Part shown: positions 34,794-46,212 of the stretch, piece after piece
Layout of the letters: every line of letters begins with the position of its first letter
Numbering within the stretch: the first letter of the stretch is position 1
Position numbers and translations under genes: made by a program
Assembly: GCA_018242605.1 (NCBI GenBank)
Contig: JAFEBP010000007.1
Coordinates: 98,922-162,921, forward strand
From: Planctomycetota bacterium
Lineage (GTDB): Bacteria; Planctomycetota; Phycisphaerae; Phycisphaerales; UBA1924
DNA: 64,000 nucleotides
Direction of reading: 5' to 3'
The notes under the pieces: model-generated
The model's input: the letters and a program-made list of their open reading frames with translations, nothing else
Databases searched by the model: none
Told to the model about the DNA's origin: nothing

Positions 34794-37700
34794 TCAGCAA
34801 CCTCCGTCTCCCCAGAAGGAGAAGAACGAATCGATATCGGCCCCATCAACTCCCCCGTCCTGGTTGGAGTCCGCCGAAAGATCGCCGCGTTCCCACGCCG
34901 CGAAGAAGGAATCGACGTCCGATCCGTCGATACCGCCGTCGCAGTTGAAGTCCGCGGCACATCGGACACGCATCACCACGTCGTCGATATCGATCTCGTC
35001 GGAGACGCCGCCGAACGGCGACGATCCAGCGCCAATCACGATGCGGTCGACGCCCTCGGCAAACTCGGAGGCTGACGGATCAATCGAGTACAACCTCCAG
35101 TCGTCGACAAGGTCGTAGGCGACCCAATCAACAGCGCTCCCGGCCTGGTCCTGTGCGGTGATGAACAGCGAGGCGGACACGCCAGGAGCATGCCGCTTGG
35201 CCCACACCGACAACTGCGAGATCTCGCCGCGACCGAACGACCGCTGCAGATCCTGGTGCACGGACATGCCCGCGGTCGGGCCGGTGAATGAAACAAGACA
35301 CGCGCCCGTGCGGGCATCGCCGCGATCGCAGCGTGGCAGCGTATTCAGCGGATAGACCCACCCCGCGGAATCACCCTCGAACGAACCGTCGACCACGGCG
35401 TCCGTACCGTTCACCTCCACGGCCGTTTCGTTCGTGGACGCCTGCCCGCAAGAGTTGGTCACGGTGCACGCGTACGAACCGATTACGCCCGGAGTCACGG
35501 TCGAGATGTGCAGCGTCGGGGTCGTGGTGCCGTAAATGAGCCCGTCATCGGACAACGGGTGGCCCGCGAGGCTCCACTGGTATTCGAAGGGCCCACCCTG
35601 TACCGGCGTCACCGTGAGTTCTACCCCGCCGCCCTGGCAGTTTGCGACGGAGACGGGAAGTTCGTTGAGTCCGAACGGCGCGATCGCCATTTTCCAGAAC
35701 TCGGCGGAATACATGGTTCCATCGGTGGCGCCGCCGAAGTAGAGATCCCGATGCTTGCGGCTGTCGAACGCGGCGGCAACCGCCTCACGTCCGGAGGGCC
35801 CAGGGAGAGCCGAATCGACACGTGCCCATTGAGTCCCCTCATATTCCCAGACATCGGCGCGGCGCGGGGAGGAACCGGTTGAACTCGCCCCGCCGAAGAT
35901 CCGCGTCACACCACGGGCGGCGTCGTAGATCTGTGCGTGCGAGGATCGTGCGGGTGGACCATCCACGGGCTGGAACGTCCAGTTGCCGCCGTCCCATTCC
36001 CATGTGTCGTTCTGGACCGAGGCACTGGCCCCCGCGAACAGTACAACGACATTCCGCGCGGAGTCGTAACTCATGCCGGCACCGCTGCGCGCCGATGGCG
36101 CGTTTGTTGGGTGCGATTGGGACCAGGCAGCGCCGTTCCACTCCCAGGTGTCGCCGAGCACTCCGGCAGAACCCAGTCCACCGAAGATCACGACGCGGCC
36201 ACGAGAGGCGTCGAACGCACCCGCAGCCTTCGCACGCGGTGGGAAAGGGGCGTCCGGCAACCGCGTCCAAGAAGAGCCGCTCCATTGCCAGACGTCTCGC
36301 AGCAGTCCCGATGCTCCCCTGCCCGCGACCAACAAGGTGATTCCACGGACGCTGTCGTACACCATCACCGATTCGGCCCGGACGGCGGGGCTCATCGACG
36401 GATGCGCCTGCAACCAAGAGGCCCCGTTCCAGAACCATGTATCCGAGGAAAAGCCACCGGGCTTCACGCCGCCGAAGAGGAGCGCGACGCCGCGGCGGGC
36501 ATCGAACGCCATCGAGGCGCCGCGCGAGGCGTCCGGCTGGGTGTCAGGCCCAAACAGCGACCAACTTGCCAGTGGAGAAGGGTCTGAGACGGCAACCGTC
36601 GCGGCCCGGCTGTCGACGGGCGGACAGGTGCTCGAAACGACGCACACGAACGACCCCGAATCCGGCGGCTGGGCGTTGGAGATTCGAAGCGTATTGGTTG
36701 TAGCGCCGCTGATGGAGGCCCCGCTGGGAGTTAGGCCGTTCGCCAGGCCTTGCCCGTCCTTCTTCCACTGGTAACCCGTGGCATTGGTCCCCAGCGCCGT
36801 AAGTGTGATCTCACCACCCGCGCATGTGGCGGCATCCTGCGGATGCTCTATGACCGCACCGTTGATGGTAACGGTGACGGTGGTGGTCATCGCACTCCCG
36901 CAGGCGTTCGAGACCTGACACTGGTACACACCGGCGTCTTCGGCCCGCACCGCCGTAACTGTGAAGGTCGGCGACCCCGAACTGCTGACGAGCGACCCGT
37001 TCCGAGTCCACCGATATGTGAACGGAGCGGCTCCCGTTGCGGCGACGTTCAGCGAGAGCGGCTGGCCCAGGCACAAGGTGCGGCCGGTCGGCTGAGTCAT
37101 GATCACCGGCGGCGTGACGACCTGCAACGTCGCGGCGGAGGAGGTGGTGCTGCCGCAGCTATCCGTCACCACACAGTCGTAGCTACCCGCACTGGCGGCG
37201 GTGGCGTTCCCGACAATGAGCGTCGGCTGCGTCGCCCCACCGATGGGCTGGAGGTTCTTGCGCCACTGATACGTGACGCTGCCCGTGCCCGCGGCGAGCG
37301 CACTGAACGACGTAGCACCGCCCTCGCAAACGACTCTCGCAAAGGGCTGGGCCACGATCGTGGGCCCTTCAGTCACCGTCACTGCTACGGAGATGCTCAC
37401 CGTCCCGCCGCGCTCGTTCGAAACGATGCAGTCATAGCTCCCGGTGTCCGCGACCCGCGCCGGGTTGAGCGACAGCACCGAACCGGTCGCGCCGACAATC
37501 GGGAATCCGTTACGCCGCCACTGGTACGCGATCGGCGCACTCGAACTGGCGACCACGGAAAGCGTGAGCGGCTGACCTGCGCAAAGTGCCTGCGGTGATG
37601 GCTGGGTCAGGATGCGCGGAGGCTGGAAATCCGATACGGCGCCGAACTGGAGCGTGTAGCGACCGTTCCCTCCAACATCGGCGATATGGATCAGCCGCTC

Positions 37701-40700
37701 GGGACCCACCGGCACGCTGCCGTCACGGACAATGCGCGATGTCTGCCATGCGCTGTCCGACCGGACCTGACTGCCATTATCACGCGTCGCCGAAAGCAGC
37801 GGATACTGAGCACCGAACGGATCGTCGACTCGGAAGTAGACGACTCCCTGCGGAACTGCTCCGAGCGGTTGGATCGTGGCTCGACGTGTGACCTGATCGA
37901 TGCCGGTGACCTGCGCCGGCACCACGGCAACGGTCCGCACCGTGCCATCTGAGAGATGGATGTGATCGGGCAGTGACTGCGCATCGGGAATCTCATTGGT
38001 GAGGAAGTCCCATTGCCCGTCGTCCGACAGCCCCTCGAGGTTCACCGAGTGGATCGACTCGTAAATGCTCACGGAGTCGATCAGAGAGAACTCCCGAGAG
38101 CCAAACCCGTTGAGGCTCCGGAACGAAGCGTCGTACGAAACGAAACTACCCTGCAGCGAAGACGTCAGGAGCCAGCGTGCCGTGAGGGTCTGAAGCGGAG
38201 CGATCGGGGGGAATGTCGCCGATAGCGTCGGGGCTACCGGCGAAGTGCCGACCTGCGTGCCGATGATGTGGAAATCAATGATGAGTCCACGGCTGTTCTC
38301 GACGATCCTCGGCTGAGCCGATTCGATCACCAGGTCCTGAGCGGTTCCGGCCCCGATGTTGCTGACCTGAAGCCCGAGCGAGAAAGGCACGGCGGGTTCG
38401 ATCTCGGGAGTGAACGGGTCGTCGGAATACACCGTCCGCTCAAGGAAGTACTTGAGCTTCAGGTCGGGGTTCGGCACCGCCGTGATCGGAGTCGGGTACA
38501 GAGGCACCGTCACTCGGTGCCCGTCGAGGGTGTAGCTGAAACTGCCGCCGATTGCATACACCGTCGGACCGTTGGTTGCGGCGCTATGGCCGGTGACGAT
38601 TTCCCAACGTGCCATCGCCGAGGCGTGGCCGGCGATCGCGCTGCCGCCGCGTATGTCCGCGATTCCTTCGAGCGTCGGTTCGAGCACCGCGAACGACGGG
38701 TGAGCGGGCGCAGCGATCCACGCCCCAACCGTGTTGCCGGAGCGGTCGAACACCACCACATCGGCGGAAAGGTCGGACATCGGCGTGGTGCCGTTGTTCT
38801 CAACGCGAAGCGTGGCGCGGAACGATTTGCGGGTGAGCACGGCCTGCTGATCGATCTCGATCTTCACTTTTGCGCACACACCCTGGCCTACCTGCTGCAT
38901 TTCGCCGGCCGCGGACGCCAATGCGAACTTGATTCCGTCGTAGATACCGATGAACCCCTCGGCTTGATTGGCCTGCGCCGCGTTCAGAGCTTCGGCACGG
39001 AGCCGCTCGATCGCATCCCGAGCGACGAAGTCATCGTCCCAGCCCACGGGAACATCGGCAAGATCGAAGATACCCGCGTCGTTGTATTCAATCGTTCGGT
39101 TCCATCGTTCGATAAACCTCGTCACCGACATCGGGTCCATTTCCACCGGTGCCGACTCCATCAACGCCACCGCTTCGACCGAAGAGATGTGATCTGAACC
39201 GTCCCCGAGGGGGTCGATGAACACGCGGAACTCACTGAGCCAGTCGAACAAATCGCCGGCCATGGGGTCGACCAGCATCCGCGGGTCGCCCAGCAGGTAA
39301 ACCGCGGGCGCGAACATGGCGTTGAGACGATCGACCTGCGTCAGAATATTGTTCTGGGCGACAGTACGAGACGAACCATGGGCGTGGGCCCGCGCATAAT
39401 CCCACACGCGATTGATGATGTCGCCCTCCGAGCAAAGCAGGTTACCGCTCTCATCATCGCAATCGGGCCTGCAGCCGTTGTAGATTCCGCACGCGCACTG
39501 GAGTGCCGTAATCAACGGAATGTGCTTGAGCAATCCGCGTTCAAGGCATGAAACGACGACACCGTCGACGGCACAACTAACGATGTGCTGCCGGTTTTCC
39601 TTTGAATCATCCGTCAGTTCGAAGTTGCAACTCTGGAGTAAGCCATTGATGCATCCCGCGACTCCGTCGATGCCAAGGATAGACAGACCGCACTGAATCA
39701 CCGCAATTGCGCATTTCAGGGCGCATTTGTTGCAAGGAAGCGGCTGCAACACGCCAACCGGCGACGACGACGTCGGCCCGCCCAAGCCGCTCGGACCGCC
39801 GGAACCACCAGTGCCTGGCGATCCCTGAGGGATCCACCCGCCCCCACCGCAGTCGCCGCTCGTCCGCGAATAAGGAAGATTCGTCTGATACAGCCGGAGT
39901 CCGCCGCAATCGAGTTCCCATGTGACCCAAGTCGCTGGGAGTCCGCACGGATCCGCACCATCGGATCCGCTGGGATCCCTCGTCACAACCACCGGCACCG
40001 CAATGCTGCTACCCCCACCTGCCAGATTGCCCAAATTGTGCAACAGCGGCGCGATGTGGTAGCCGCCGCCATCGACGGACCACAACTGAACATTGTTGGC
40101 GGTGATCAGCCCAAAGTTCCTGATCCACAGCATGTACTGGCCGCTCTGGCCCGGCATTAACATGCCGACTCCCGGTCCCGCACCTGGCAATGGCAACTCC
40201 AGATCGATGAAGTTCGGTTCGAGCGTCACCACCGGAGCGGGGACGTTTGCCCGGAAGATCGCTTGAATCGTGATGAGATACCGGTCAAGCACAGTCGAGG
40301 GCTCGACCGTCCATGTGTACGACACCGTCTGCCTTGGCAGGAACACCTCGGCGACGACCGGGTCGCCCGCCGTCACCACCGCCGGGACCGCCCCGCTCCC
40401 GTGCGTGTCGGCGGTCGCTTCCAACTGATATGCACCCTCGGGGACGTCTGCGAACTCCACCGTGCCGGAAGAGCCGGTGACAGCCGATGCGACCATCGCT
40501 CCAGAATCCGCCCTGCGCAGCACCACTGATGCGCCAGAGACGACCGGGTGGTTCGGATCAAAGTACGTAAACTCGTCAGTAACGCGTGCCCGAACCGTGC
40601 CGCTGAGCGTTGAGATGCACGCAAAGTGATACGGAACGGCAACTTGTGTTTCGGCCGACCGCACCACAAAGCTGCCGGTGTAATCACCCAACGTCTGCGC

Positions 40701-43700
40701 GGATTGAGGATGCAGGGTTAGCGTCACCGACCGCTCCTCCCCCGCCGCCATGGTGCCCATCTCCGCCGGGGTGTTCAGCATCAGCCACCCCTCCCCGGGG
40801 ACCAGCACCGTCACGTTGTGCGCCGCTGACCCTCCCGTGTTGACTACACCGAACTGGATGGTCACCGACTGACCCCGCACCATTGTCGCTTCGACGGTGC
40901 GGACCACCGCCTCAAGGCGCGGCCCCGACGGTGAGAGCCTCAACACCATCGGAATCGTTCGCATATGGCCCTGCGTCGTCGCCACCTGCACTTCAACACT
41001 CGTATCCGCGGGCGTTGCACCTGAGGTCGCCGCGATTTGCAACGAACAGGTCACCGATTCGTGAGCTGCGATGGTCGGCGTTAGTCCAATGACCTGAGCG
41101 GTAACCTCGACCGGCAAGCCGACCACCGACATCGAAACCCCTGTCAACGGCATGTCCCCGGTATTGGCGATCACGATCGGATCGCTATTGACGGTCGCCC
41201 CCGGACGCAGCCGAGGCATCGTCACCGCCTCCGGTACCGACAGCCCGTGCAGCACGAACGATGCCAGACTCGTCGTTCCCACCGCCCCGGGCGGACCGGC
41301 GTACACCAGATACGCTCCGGCCTCCGTTGGAGGCAGCGGAAGAACGTACGAATACGCACCGGTCTGATCGGTTGTGGTCTGAAACGTGCGCAACGTCCCG
41401 CGCACGCCAACCGCAACGGCCACACTTCGGTTGGCCACAGGCACGCCTGTGCCATGGACCGAAGCGGTTCCACGGATCGTGACCGGCGACCCGGCGATCG
41501 CAGACACCGGCTCGGCCTGAGCGGAAACATCGTAACTATTGAGGTTGAATACCACCGAGGCACACCCGCGGTTGTTGGTCTCTCCTCCGGCCAGACCTTC
41601 GTTCAGCACGTCACCAAAATCTGTCTCGACACACAGAACATACTGACCGGGCAGGGATGGCATTCGAACCAGGGAAGATCCGGTATAAGAAGCTCTCGGC
41701 CCCAAGCCGCTGTGAGACACGGCAGCGAGTTGAATCTCCTCGCCCGTGGATACGCGACGCGCCAGCACACGATCCAGCCACGTGCCGCCAGCCGTCTGGT
41801 CCGAGGCATTGGTCACCTGCCATGTCACAGTGCCATTCGACGCAACAAGCCCATCGGCGACCGGCCCCAGCGATGAGACCTGAAGGTCGGGCCTGGCCCG
41901 CTCCCCGATCATCAGGCTTCCAGCCGACACTGAAATGTTGTTCGCCTCATTGCTCTCCAGGACCACCGAACCCGCGTCGGTGAGCACCTCGATCTGGAAC
42001 TCGCCCGACAGCCGCTCGGGAACGGTCGCCGTCAGCATCCTGGGCTCGCTCGAGAGCCCAGCAACCGGTGTTCCCTGCACCCTGCTCCCGAGCACCACGC
42101 GAGCGCCGGTGCTGCGATTCACAAGCGTCACCTGATCGACAAAGGCGGCGTTTGTGGATGCTGGCCCGAGGTTCAGACCGGTCCACTGAATCTCGACCTG
42201 ATCCCCGGCCAACACGGACGCCGGAGCGGCGGCGATACTCGTCGCGGCGAGATCCGGCCGCAGGATCACGGAGTCGGATGGGGAGACCCGACAGTTGTCC
42301 GTCTCGCTCTCCTCTATGACTGCGTCGGGAACGTCGACACACACAACCACCCGGTACGACGTCCCGAATGCGGGCACGGGGAAGCTCTTGGATCGCAGCG
42401 CCGAAACCGCACCCGGACCAATAGGACCCGCAGCATCCTCAACCGCCACAAGTGCATCGTCCCCGATCCCCGCGTCGGTCGACACAAACACACGTTCCTT
42501 CCAGGCGCCTTGAGCTGCCACGGTCCCGACATTGCGGACCGTCCAGGCGACCTGCACCATCTCTCCCGGCTCACCGGCGGAGGGCACACTCAACGAATCC
42601 ACGATCAGGTTGGGAAGCGCCGGCCGCGCAACGAACACCGGCGCGGATGTCGCTCGGTTGTTGCTCTCTACCTGCTCAACGATCCCTCCCGCGGAATCCG
42701 CGGCCACTCCAAACTCATACTGCCCCGCGAGCCACCCCTGCGCCAGCGGTAGCGTTACAACCACGTCCTGCGCGTACGAAGCGCCCGCCGCCAGGTCGGT
42801 CACAGGCGCAGGCGACGAGGCACCCAAAACCAACTCGGTCGCTCCCGGCGACCCGGCTTGTCTCATGAACACTTGGTCACGCCACGACCCGTGCGCCGCT
42901 CGTGTACCGATATTCCGCACTACCCAGGAGACAGTGATCGGCTGACCGAAAGTCGCCGGACCTCCGGAGACCGACACGTGATCCACCACCAGGTCCGCCA
43001 AGTCTGGAAGTACGACCGCCAGTACATCCGAGCAGCGGGCATTGTCGGCCTCGCCTCCAACGCCTCGCTCCGCCACGGTACCGGTGGCGTCGGTTGTGAC
43101 ACACACTCGAAATGTCCCGGCAATCTCCGCGGGAATACTCACAACGGCGGATCGTGGGTATTCAGCGCCAGCATCCAGGCCGCCGAAACGCACCAACTCC
43201 GCCAACGTGCGATCGGGCAGGACATGGTTCGAGTCGGTCAGAGTGACCCGATCAGACCAAACGCCCCCGGCCGCGGCGGCTCCAGAGTTCCGCACCGTCC
43301 ACGACACGGTGAAGGAATCGCCCGCCGTCGCGCCGGCGGGTGCGTTGACCGCTGTGACGATCAGGTTCGGCGAAGCCGTGGGTTGGAGTGAAATGGCCAT
43401 CGCCGCTGAGTTGTTCTGCTCGTTGAGTTCTTCGACGGCGCCGGCCCCATCGCAGACGAAGATCAGGTATCGCTGGCCGGACGCTACGTAGTCGGCGGGG
43501 AGCGGCACTTGCACATCGCGCGTGTACGAGGCGCCGGAGGCCAGTGCCGCAGGTGAGAGCACCGACGACAGCAGCACATCCGATGCGTCGAGCGTTTGGT
43601 CCGTGCTCAGATACACACGGTCAACCCACGGGCCAGACGCATCCCCCACGGCGGGGTTGTTCACGGACCAATGCACTTGAATGCTGTCCCCGAAACGCGC

Positions 43701-46133
43701 CGTCGCCGGGGCGCTTGGTGCTGAAGCGAACTGAAGATCCGGGAGCATCAGCGAGAATACGGCCCGCGCCGAGGAGACACTCCCCGATCGGTCAACGACG
43801 TTGAAATAGAGCGAACCGCCGCTTGCCGCGTGCCATTGCTGCAGTTGCAAGAATGTCACCATTGGCGTCGCCGTCGTGGCGAACCCGTCACCGACCTCCG
43901 CCGCCGTCGCCGCGGGGCGCGTGTCCCACTCCATCACGACGGTATCACCGACGCCGAGCGCTACGTCCGGGTCGAATATGCCACCCTGCAGTTGCACCGT
44001 GCCACCCGGCGCCACCGGTCCATAGGGTCCGCCGGCGCTCGCCACCGGCGGCGTGTTGGCGTACGACAGGAAAGTCTGGTCGCTTCCCTGGAGGCCGTCC
44101 GAATCACTTACGTACAACCGCAGCGGCACGGTCTGTACGATCGAGAGCCCTTTGGCGATTGCCGCCGCGAGATCGATTGACTGGACGCTGTTTGTTCTCC
44201 CGCCATCGTCGGCATAGCCATCCGCGCCCAAATCCCATTGCACGGCGCGAATGCCCCCGAAGCCAGGCTCACCGCCGTCGGGGTCGTAACTGCCCCTTGC
44301 ATCGGCCATCACGTTCGGGGATGCGGCGGAGAATGCATAGGGTCCACCCGCGACTGCGACCGGTGGGGAGAGATTGCCCTTTCGAAGCGCGATGCTGCTG
44401 TTGGGCAGAATCTGACCGGAACCAAGTGAGGTGCCCCGCGAACCGGAACGGTTCTCCACCCCGGCTCGGTATTCCCCCGCGAAGCCGGGGGGAGAGACCG
44501 CTTTATACCGGAACTCTATCGACCCGTCCGCTTCGAACAACACGGCTTGGAATGTGTTGCTGTCGGACAAACCAAAGCGGGGCACGTTGTTCCACTGTGC
44601 GATGAATCGCCGGGAGGGGGCGACGCCAAGGGTCTGGTAGAACACCCCACCAGCCGCCGCGGGATTGAAGTTACCCCAACGCGGCGCGATCAATGCGTTG
44701 GGCTCTCGTGAACTGGGAATCGGATCATTTGTCGGATCGTCGAGCGTGGCGCCGAACGTCAGGTAGCCGTTGGGAGAAATGCCGATGTCGTTGTAAAGGC
44801 GGTCGTAGAAGCCGCCCCAGAAACCCAGGGGGACTCGGACTCCTGAATCATCACCCACACTCGCCCGAGTGCCGGTTCCGCTGATATCTTCAAATGCACT
44901 CGAGGTGGAGGTCGTGAAGTAGTTGACCTCGGGACAGGACGTATTGTCGCCGCCGTAAGTTCCCCCTCTGACAGCACACTCTGAAGGCGTGAGTACTTCA
45001 CATCCTCCCGCGTTGTTCACGCCGATGGTGCATGCACCCGCCGGGACCGCGGTGAGCGTGGCGTAGTACCGTGAGCCGCACGGCACACCGCTCAGGGCGG
45101 AAGCGCCGGCCCAAGCGATGTACCGGCCCGGGCCAAGCACGGAAGTGACCGACGCGTTCTGGCAGGGACCAGCGACTGAGTACCCGTAGTCAAAGACCTC
45201 CTGAGTGCGGCAACCCGAGTTCCCGTCTATCAGACCCAGCCCCAGTGGAAACTCTCCTTGTCCTTGCCATGTCACTCTTGACCACCCCGTCAGCGTGAAC
45301 TCATACCAGTCGGTGTCGCGGTAGTCCTGGCCGTTGCGCACGTAGGTTCCACCGGTTCCGGAGATCGTCTGGCCGGGAGCGATCGGAGAAAACACCGGCG
45401 CAGCAGAGTTGCAGCCCCCGTTAAATGAATCGACCGCGTCAGTACCGCAGGCGGCTTCGCCCTCGGCGATGGCGCCGGGAGGGATCGTGAGGGAGCATCC
45501 GGTGCACGCGGGGGGAGTGTTGCAGGTGGCCGCAGGCTGACTGACGCCGAGCGTAAACGCACCGGTCGCCGCGCCGTAGCCGTGCACCAGGATGTAGTAG
45601 GTTCGCCCGTTCTCCGAGCACCACGAAACGGTGGAACCGCCGCCGGAACATGCATCATCGTTACCACCAATGCACACGAATGAAACGCACGAACCGCAGA
45701 AGACCGACAGTTCGGTATCGAACGCCGCGCCGAGACAGGTTGTGACGGTGATGCTCTTCCCGGTACCGACCAACCGGAACCACACGCCCGGTGCTGTGAC
45801 CGGCGCTCCCGGGCACCCCGCATTGACTGTATCTACCGAGGCACCGGCAGTCGTTCCCGCGACAGTCGTGCTCACACTGCCTTGGCTCCAGGCGATCTGC
45901 TGTGCGTTTTCACAGAGATCATTCGGAGGCACATCCCGCGGACCGTACGAGGCTACCGCCTCGCTCCGGGGCTTGGCGGTGCCGGCAGTCTCGCACGGGG
46001 TCGTGAGCGGATCGACCCACGGTTCCGGCTGAGACGCTGCAGAGGCGATAGTAATCTGTGCCCGTGCCGGCACGTGACTGCCCGCGCACGCTCCGACAAA
46101 CAACAACGCACACACCATCCGCACACGGGTCAT
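34794..46133 (-). CDS. Giant secreted multidomain protein with C-terminal Gly-Cys dockerin
   Basis: The 3,779-residue protein begins with a Sec signal peptide (MTRVRMVCALLFVGACAG). Order, in approximate residues: a PPC-like beta domain (70-200), Cys-rich and NIDO-like regions (200-580), PKD-like repeats (585-790), six CARDB-type repeats (about 800-1430; each opens with a PDL or PNL motif), further beta-sandwich and carboxypeptidase-regulatory-like parts, a Cys-rich helical patch (2135-2235), several Ig-like domains (2845-3180), about six kelch repeats (3195-3480), another Ig-like domain, a CBM-like jelly roll, and a dockerin-like pair (DFNCDGGIDGSDVDSFF and DSNQDGGVDGADIDSFF) ending in GC. 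Probably surface-anchored adhesin or carbohydrate binder. The start was chosen for the signal peptide; the longer in-frame start would bury it. Confidence 0.9.
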   Translation of the reverse strand: MTRVRMVCALLFVGACAGSHVPARAQITIASAASQPEPWVDPLTTPCETAGTAKPRSEAVASYGPRDVPPNDLCENAQQIAWSQGSVSTTVAGTTAGASVDTVNAGCPGAPVTAPGVWFRLVGTGKSITVTTCLGAAFDTELSVFCGSCVSFVCIGGNDDACSGGGSTVSWCSENGRTYYILVHGYGAATGAFTLGVSQPAATCNTPPACTGCSLTIPPGAIAEGEAACGTDAVDSFNGGCNSAAPVFSPIAPGQTISGTGGTYVRNGQDYRDTDWYEFTLTGWSRVTWQGQGEFPLGLGLIDGNSGCRTQEVFDYGYSVAGPCQNASVTSVLGPGRYIAWAGASALSGVPCGSRYYATLTAVPAGACTIGVNNAGGCEVLTPSECAVRGGTYGGDNTSCPEVNYFTTSTSSAFEDISGTGTRASVGDDSGVRVPLGFWGGFYDRLYNDIGISPNGYLTFGATLDDPTNDPIPSSREPNALIAPRWGNFNPAAAGGVFYQTLGVAPSRRFIAQWNNVPRFGLSDSNTFQAVLFEADGSIEFRYKAVSPPGFAGEYRAGVENRSGSRGTSLGSGQILPNSSIALRKGNLSPPVAVAGGPYAFSAASPNVMADARGSYDPDGGEPGFGGIRAVQWDLGADGYADDGGRTNSVQSIDLAAAIAKGLSIVQTVPLRLYVSDSDGLQGSDQTFLSYANTPPVASAGGPYGPVAPGGTVQLQGGIFDPDVALGVGDTVVMEWDTRPAATAAEVGDGFATTATPMVTFLQLQQWHAASGGSLYFNVVDRSGSVSSARAVFSLMLPDLQFASAPSAPATARFGDSIQVHWSVNNPAVGDASGPWVDRVYLSTDQTLDASDVLLSSVLSPAALASGASYTRDVQVPLPADYVASGQRYLIFVCDGAGAVEELNEQNNSAAMAISLQPTASPNLIVTAVNAPAGATAGDSFTVSWTVRNSGAAAAGGVWSDRVTLTDSNHVLPDRTLAELVRFGGLDAGAEYPRSAVVSIPAEIAGTFRVCVTTDATGTVAERGVGGEADNARCSDVLAVVLPDLADLVVDHVSVSGGPATFGQPITVSWVVRNIGTRAAHGSWRDQVFMRQAGSPGATELVLGASSPAPVTDLAAGASYAQDVVVTLPLAQGWLAGQYEFGVAADSAGGIVEQVESNNRATSAPVFVARPALPNLIVDSLSVPSAGEPGEMVQVAWTVRNVGTVAAQGAWKERVFVSTDAGIGDDALVAVEDAAGPIGPGAVSALRSKSFPVPAFGTSYRVVVCVDVPDAVIEESETDNCRVSPSDSVILRPDLAATSIAAAPASVLAGDQVEIQWTGLNLGPASTNAAFVDQVTLVNRSTGARVVLGSRVQGTPVAGLSSEPRMLTATVPERLSGEFQIEVLTDAGSVVLESNEANNISVSAGSLMIGERARPDLQVSSLGPVADGLVASNGTVTWQVTNASDQTAGGTWLDRVLARRVSTGEEIQLAAVSHSGLGPRASYTGSSLVRMPSLPGQYVLCVETDFGDVLNEGLAGGETNNRGCASVVFNLNSYDVSAQAEPVSAIAGSPVTIRGTASVHGTGVPVANRSVAVAVGVRGTLRTFQTTTDQTGAYSYVLPLPPTEAGAYLVYAGPPGAVGTTSLASFVLHGLSVPEAVTMPRLRPGATVNSDPIVIANTGDMPLTGVSMSVVGLPVEVTAQVIGLTPTIAAHESVTCSLQIAATSGATPADTSVEVQVATTQGHMRTIPMVLRLSPSGPRLEAVVRTVEATMVRGQSVTIQFGVVNTGGSAAHNVTVLVPGEGWLMLNTPAEMGTMAAGEERSVTLTLHPQSAQTLGDYTGSFVVRSAETQVAVPYHFACISTLSGTVRARVTDEFTYFDPNHPVVSGASVVLRRADSGAMVASAVTGSSGTVEFADVPEGAYQLEATADTHGSGAVPAVVTAGDPVVAEVFLPRQTVSYTWTVEPSTVLDRYLITIQAIFRANVPAPVVTLEPNFIDLELPLPGAGPGVGMLMPGQSGQYMLWIRNFGLITANNVQLWSVDGGGYHIAPLLHNLGNLAGGGSSIAVPVVVTRDPSGSDGADPCGLPATWVTWELDCGGLRLYQTNLPYSRTSGDCGGGGWIPQGSPGTGGSGGPSGLGGPTSSSPVGVLQPLPCNKCALKCAIAVIQCGLSILGIDGVAGCINGLLQSCNFELTDDSKENRQHIVSCAVDGVVVSCLERGLLKHIPLITALQCACGIYNGCRPDCDDESGNLLCSEGDIINRVWDYARAHAHGSSRTVAQNNILTQVDRLNAMFAPAVYLLGDPRMLVDPMAGDLFDWLSEFRVFIDPLGDGSDHISSVEAVALMESAPVEMDPMSVTRFIERWNRTIEYNDAGIFDLADVPVGWDDDFVARDAIERLRAEALNAAQANQAEGFIGIYDGIKFALASAAGEMQQVGQGVCAKVKIEIDQQAVLTRKSFRATLRVENNGTTPMSDLSADVVVFDRSGNTVGAWIAAPAHPSFAVLEPTLEGIADIRGGSAIAGHASAMARWEIVTGHSAATNGPTVYAIGGSFSYTLDGHRVTVPLYPTPITAVPNPDLKLKYFLERTVYSDDPFTPEIEPAVPFSLGLQVSNIGAGTAQDLVIESAQPRIVENSRGLIIDFHIIGTQVGTSPVAPTLSATFPPIAPLQTLTARWLLTSSLQGSFVSYDASFRSLNGFGSREFSLIDSVSIYESIHSVNLEGLSDDGQWDFLTNEIPDAQSLPDHIHLSDGTVRTVAVVPAQVTGIDQVTRRATIQPLGAVPQGVVYFRVDDPFGAQYPLLSATRDNGSQVRSDSAWQTSRIVRDGSVPVGPERLIHIADVGGNGRYTLQFGAVSDFQPPRILTQPSPQALCAGQPLTLSVVASSSAPIAYQWRRNGFPIVGATGSVLSLNPARVADTGSYDCIVSNERGGTVSISVAVTVTEGPTIVAQPFARVVCEGGATSFSALAAGTGSVTYQWRKNLQPIGGATQPTLIVGNATAASAGSYDCVVTDSCGSTTSSAATLQVVTPPVIMTQPTGRTLCLGQPLSLNVAATGAAPFTYRWTRNGSLVSSSGSPTFTVTAVRAEDAGVYQCQVSNACGSAMTTTVTVTINGAVIEHPQDAATCAGGEITLTALGTNATGYQWKKDGQGLANGLTPSGASISGATTNTLRISNAQPPDSGSFVCVVSSTCPPVDSRAATVAVSDPSPLASWSLFGPDTQPDASRGASMAFDARRGVALLFGGVKPGGFSSDTWFWNGASWLQAHPSMSPAVRAESVMVYDSVRGITLLVAGRGASGLLRDVWQWSGSSWTRLPDAPFPPRAKAAGAFDASRGRVVIFGGLGSAGVLGDTWEWNGAAWSQSHPTNAPSARSGAGMSYDSARNVVVLFAGASASVQNDTWEWDGGNWTFQPVDGPPARSSHAQIYDAARGVTRIFGGASSTGSSPRRADVWEYEGTQWARVDSALPGPSGREAVAAAFDSRKHRDLYFGGATDGTMYSAEFWKMAIAPFGLNELPVSVANCQGGGVELTVTPVQGGPFEYQWSLAGHPLSDDGLIYGTTTPTLHISTVTPGVIGSYACTVTNSCGQASTNETAVEVNGTDAVVDGSFEGDSAGWVYPLNTLPRCDRGDARTGACLVSFTGPTAGMSVHQDLQRSFGRGEISQLSVWAKRHAPGVSASLFITAQDQAGSAVDWVAYDLVDDWRLYSIDPSASEFAEGVDRIVIGAGSSPFGGVSDEIDIDDVVMRVRCAADFNCDGGIDGSDVDSFFAAWERGDLSADSNQDGGVDGADIDSFFSFWGDGGC

Positions 46134-46212
46134 CAGACGCCTCCGCGTTACTGCTTCACACTTGTCAGAACTTGCCCACGCAGCCAACGAACCACTTCCA
46201 ACGCTCCGGGTA

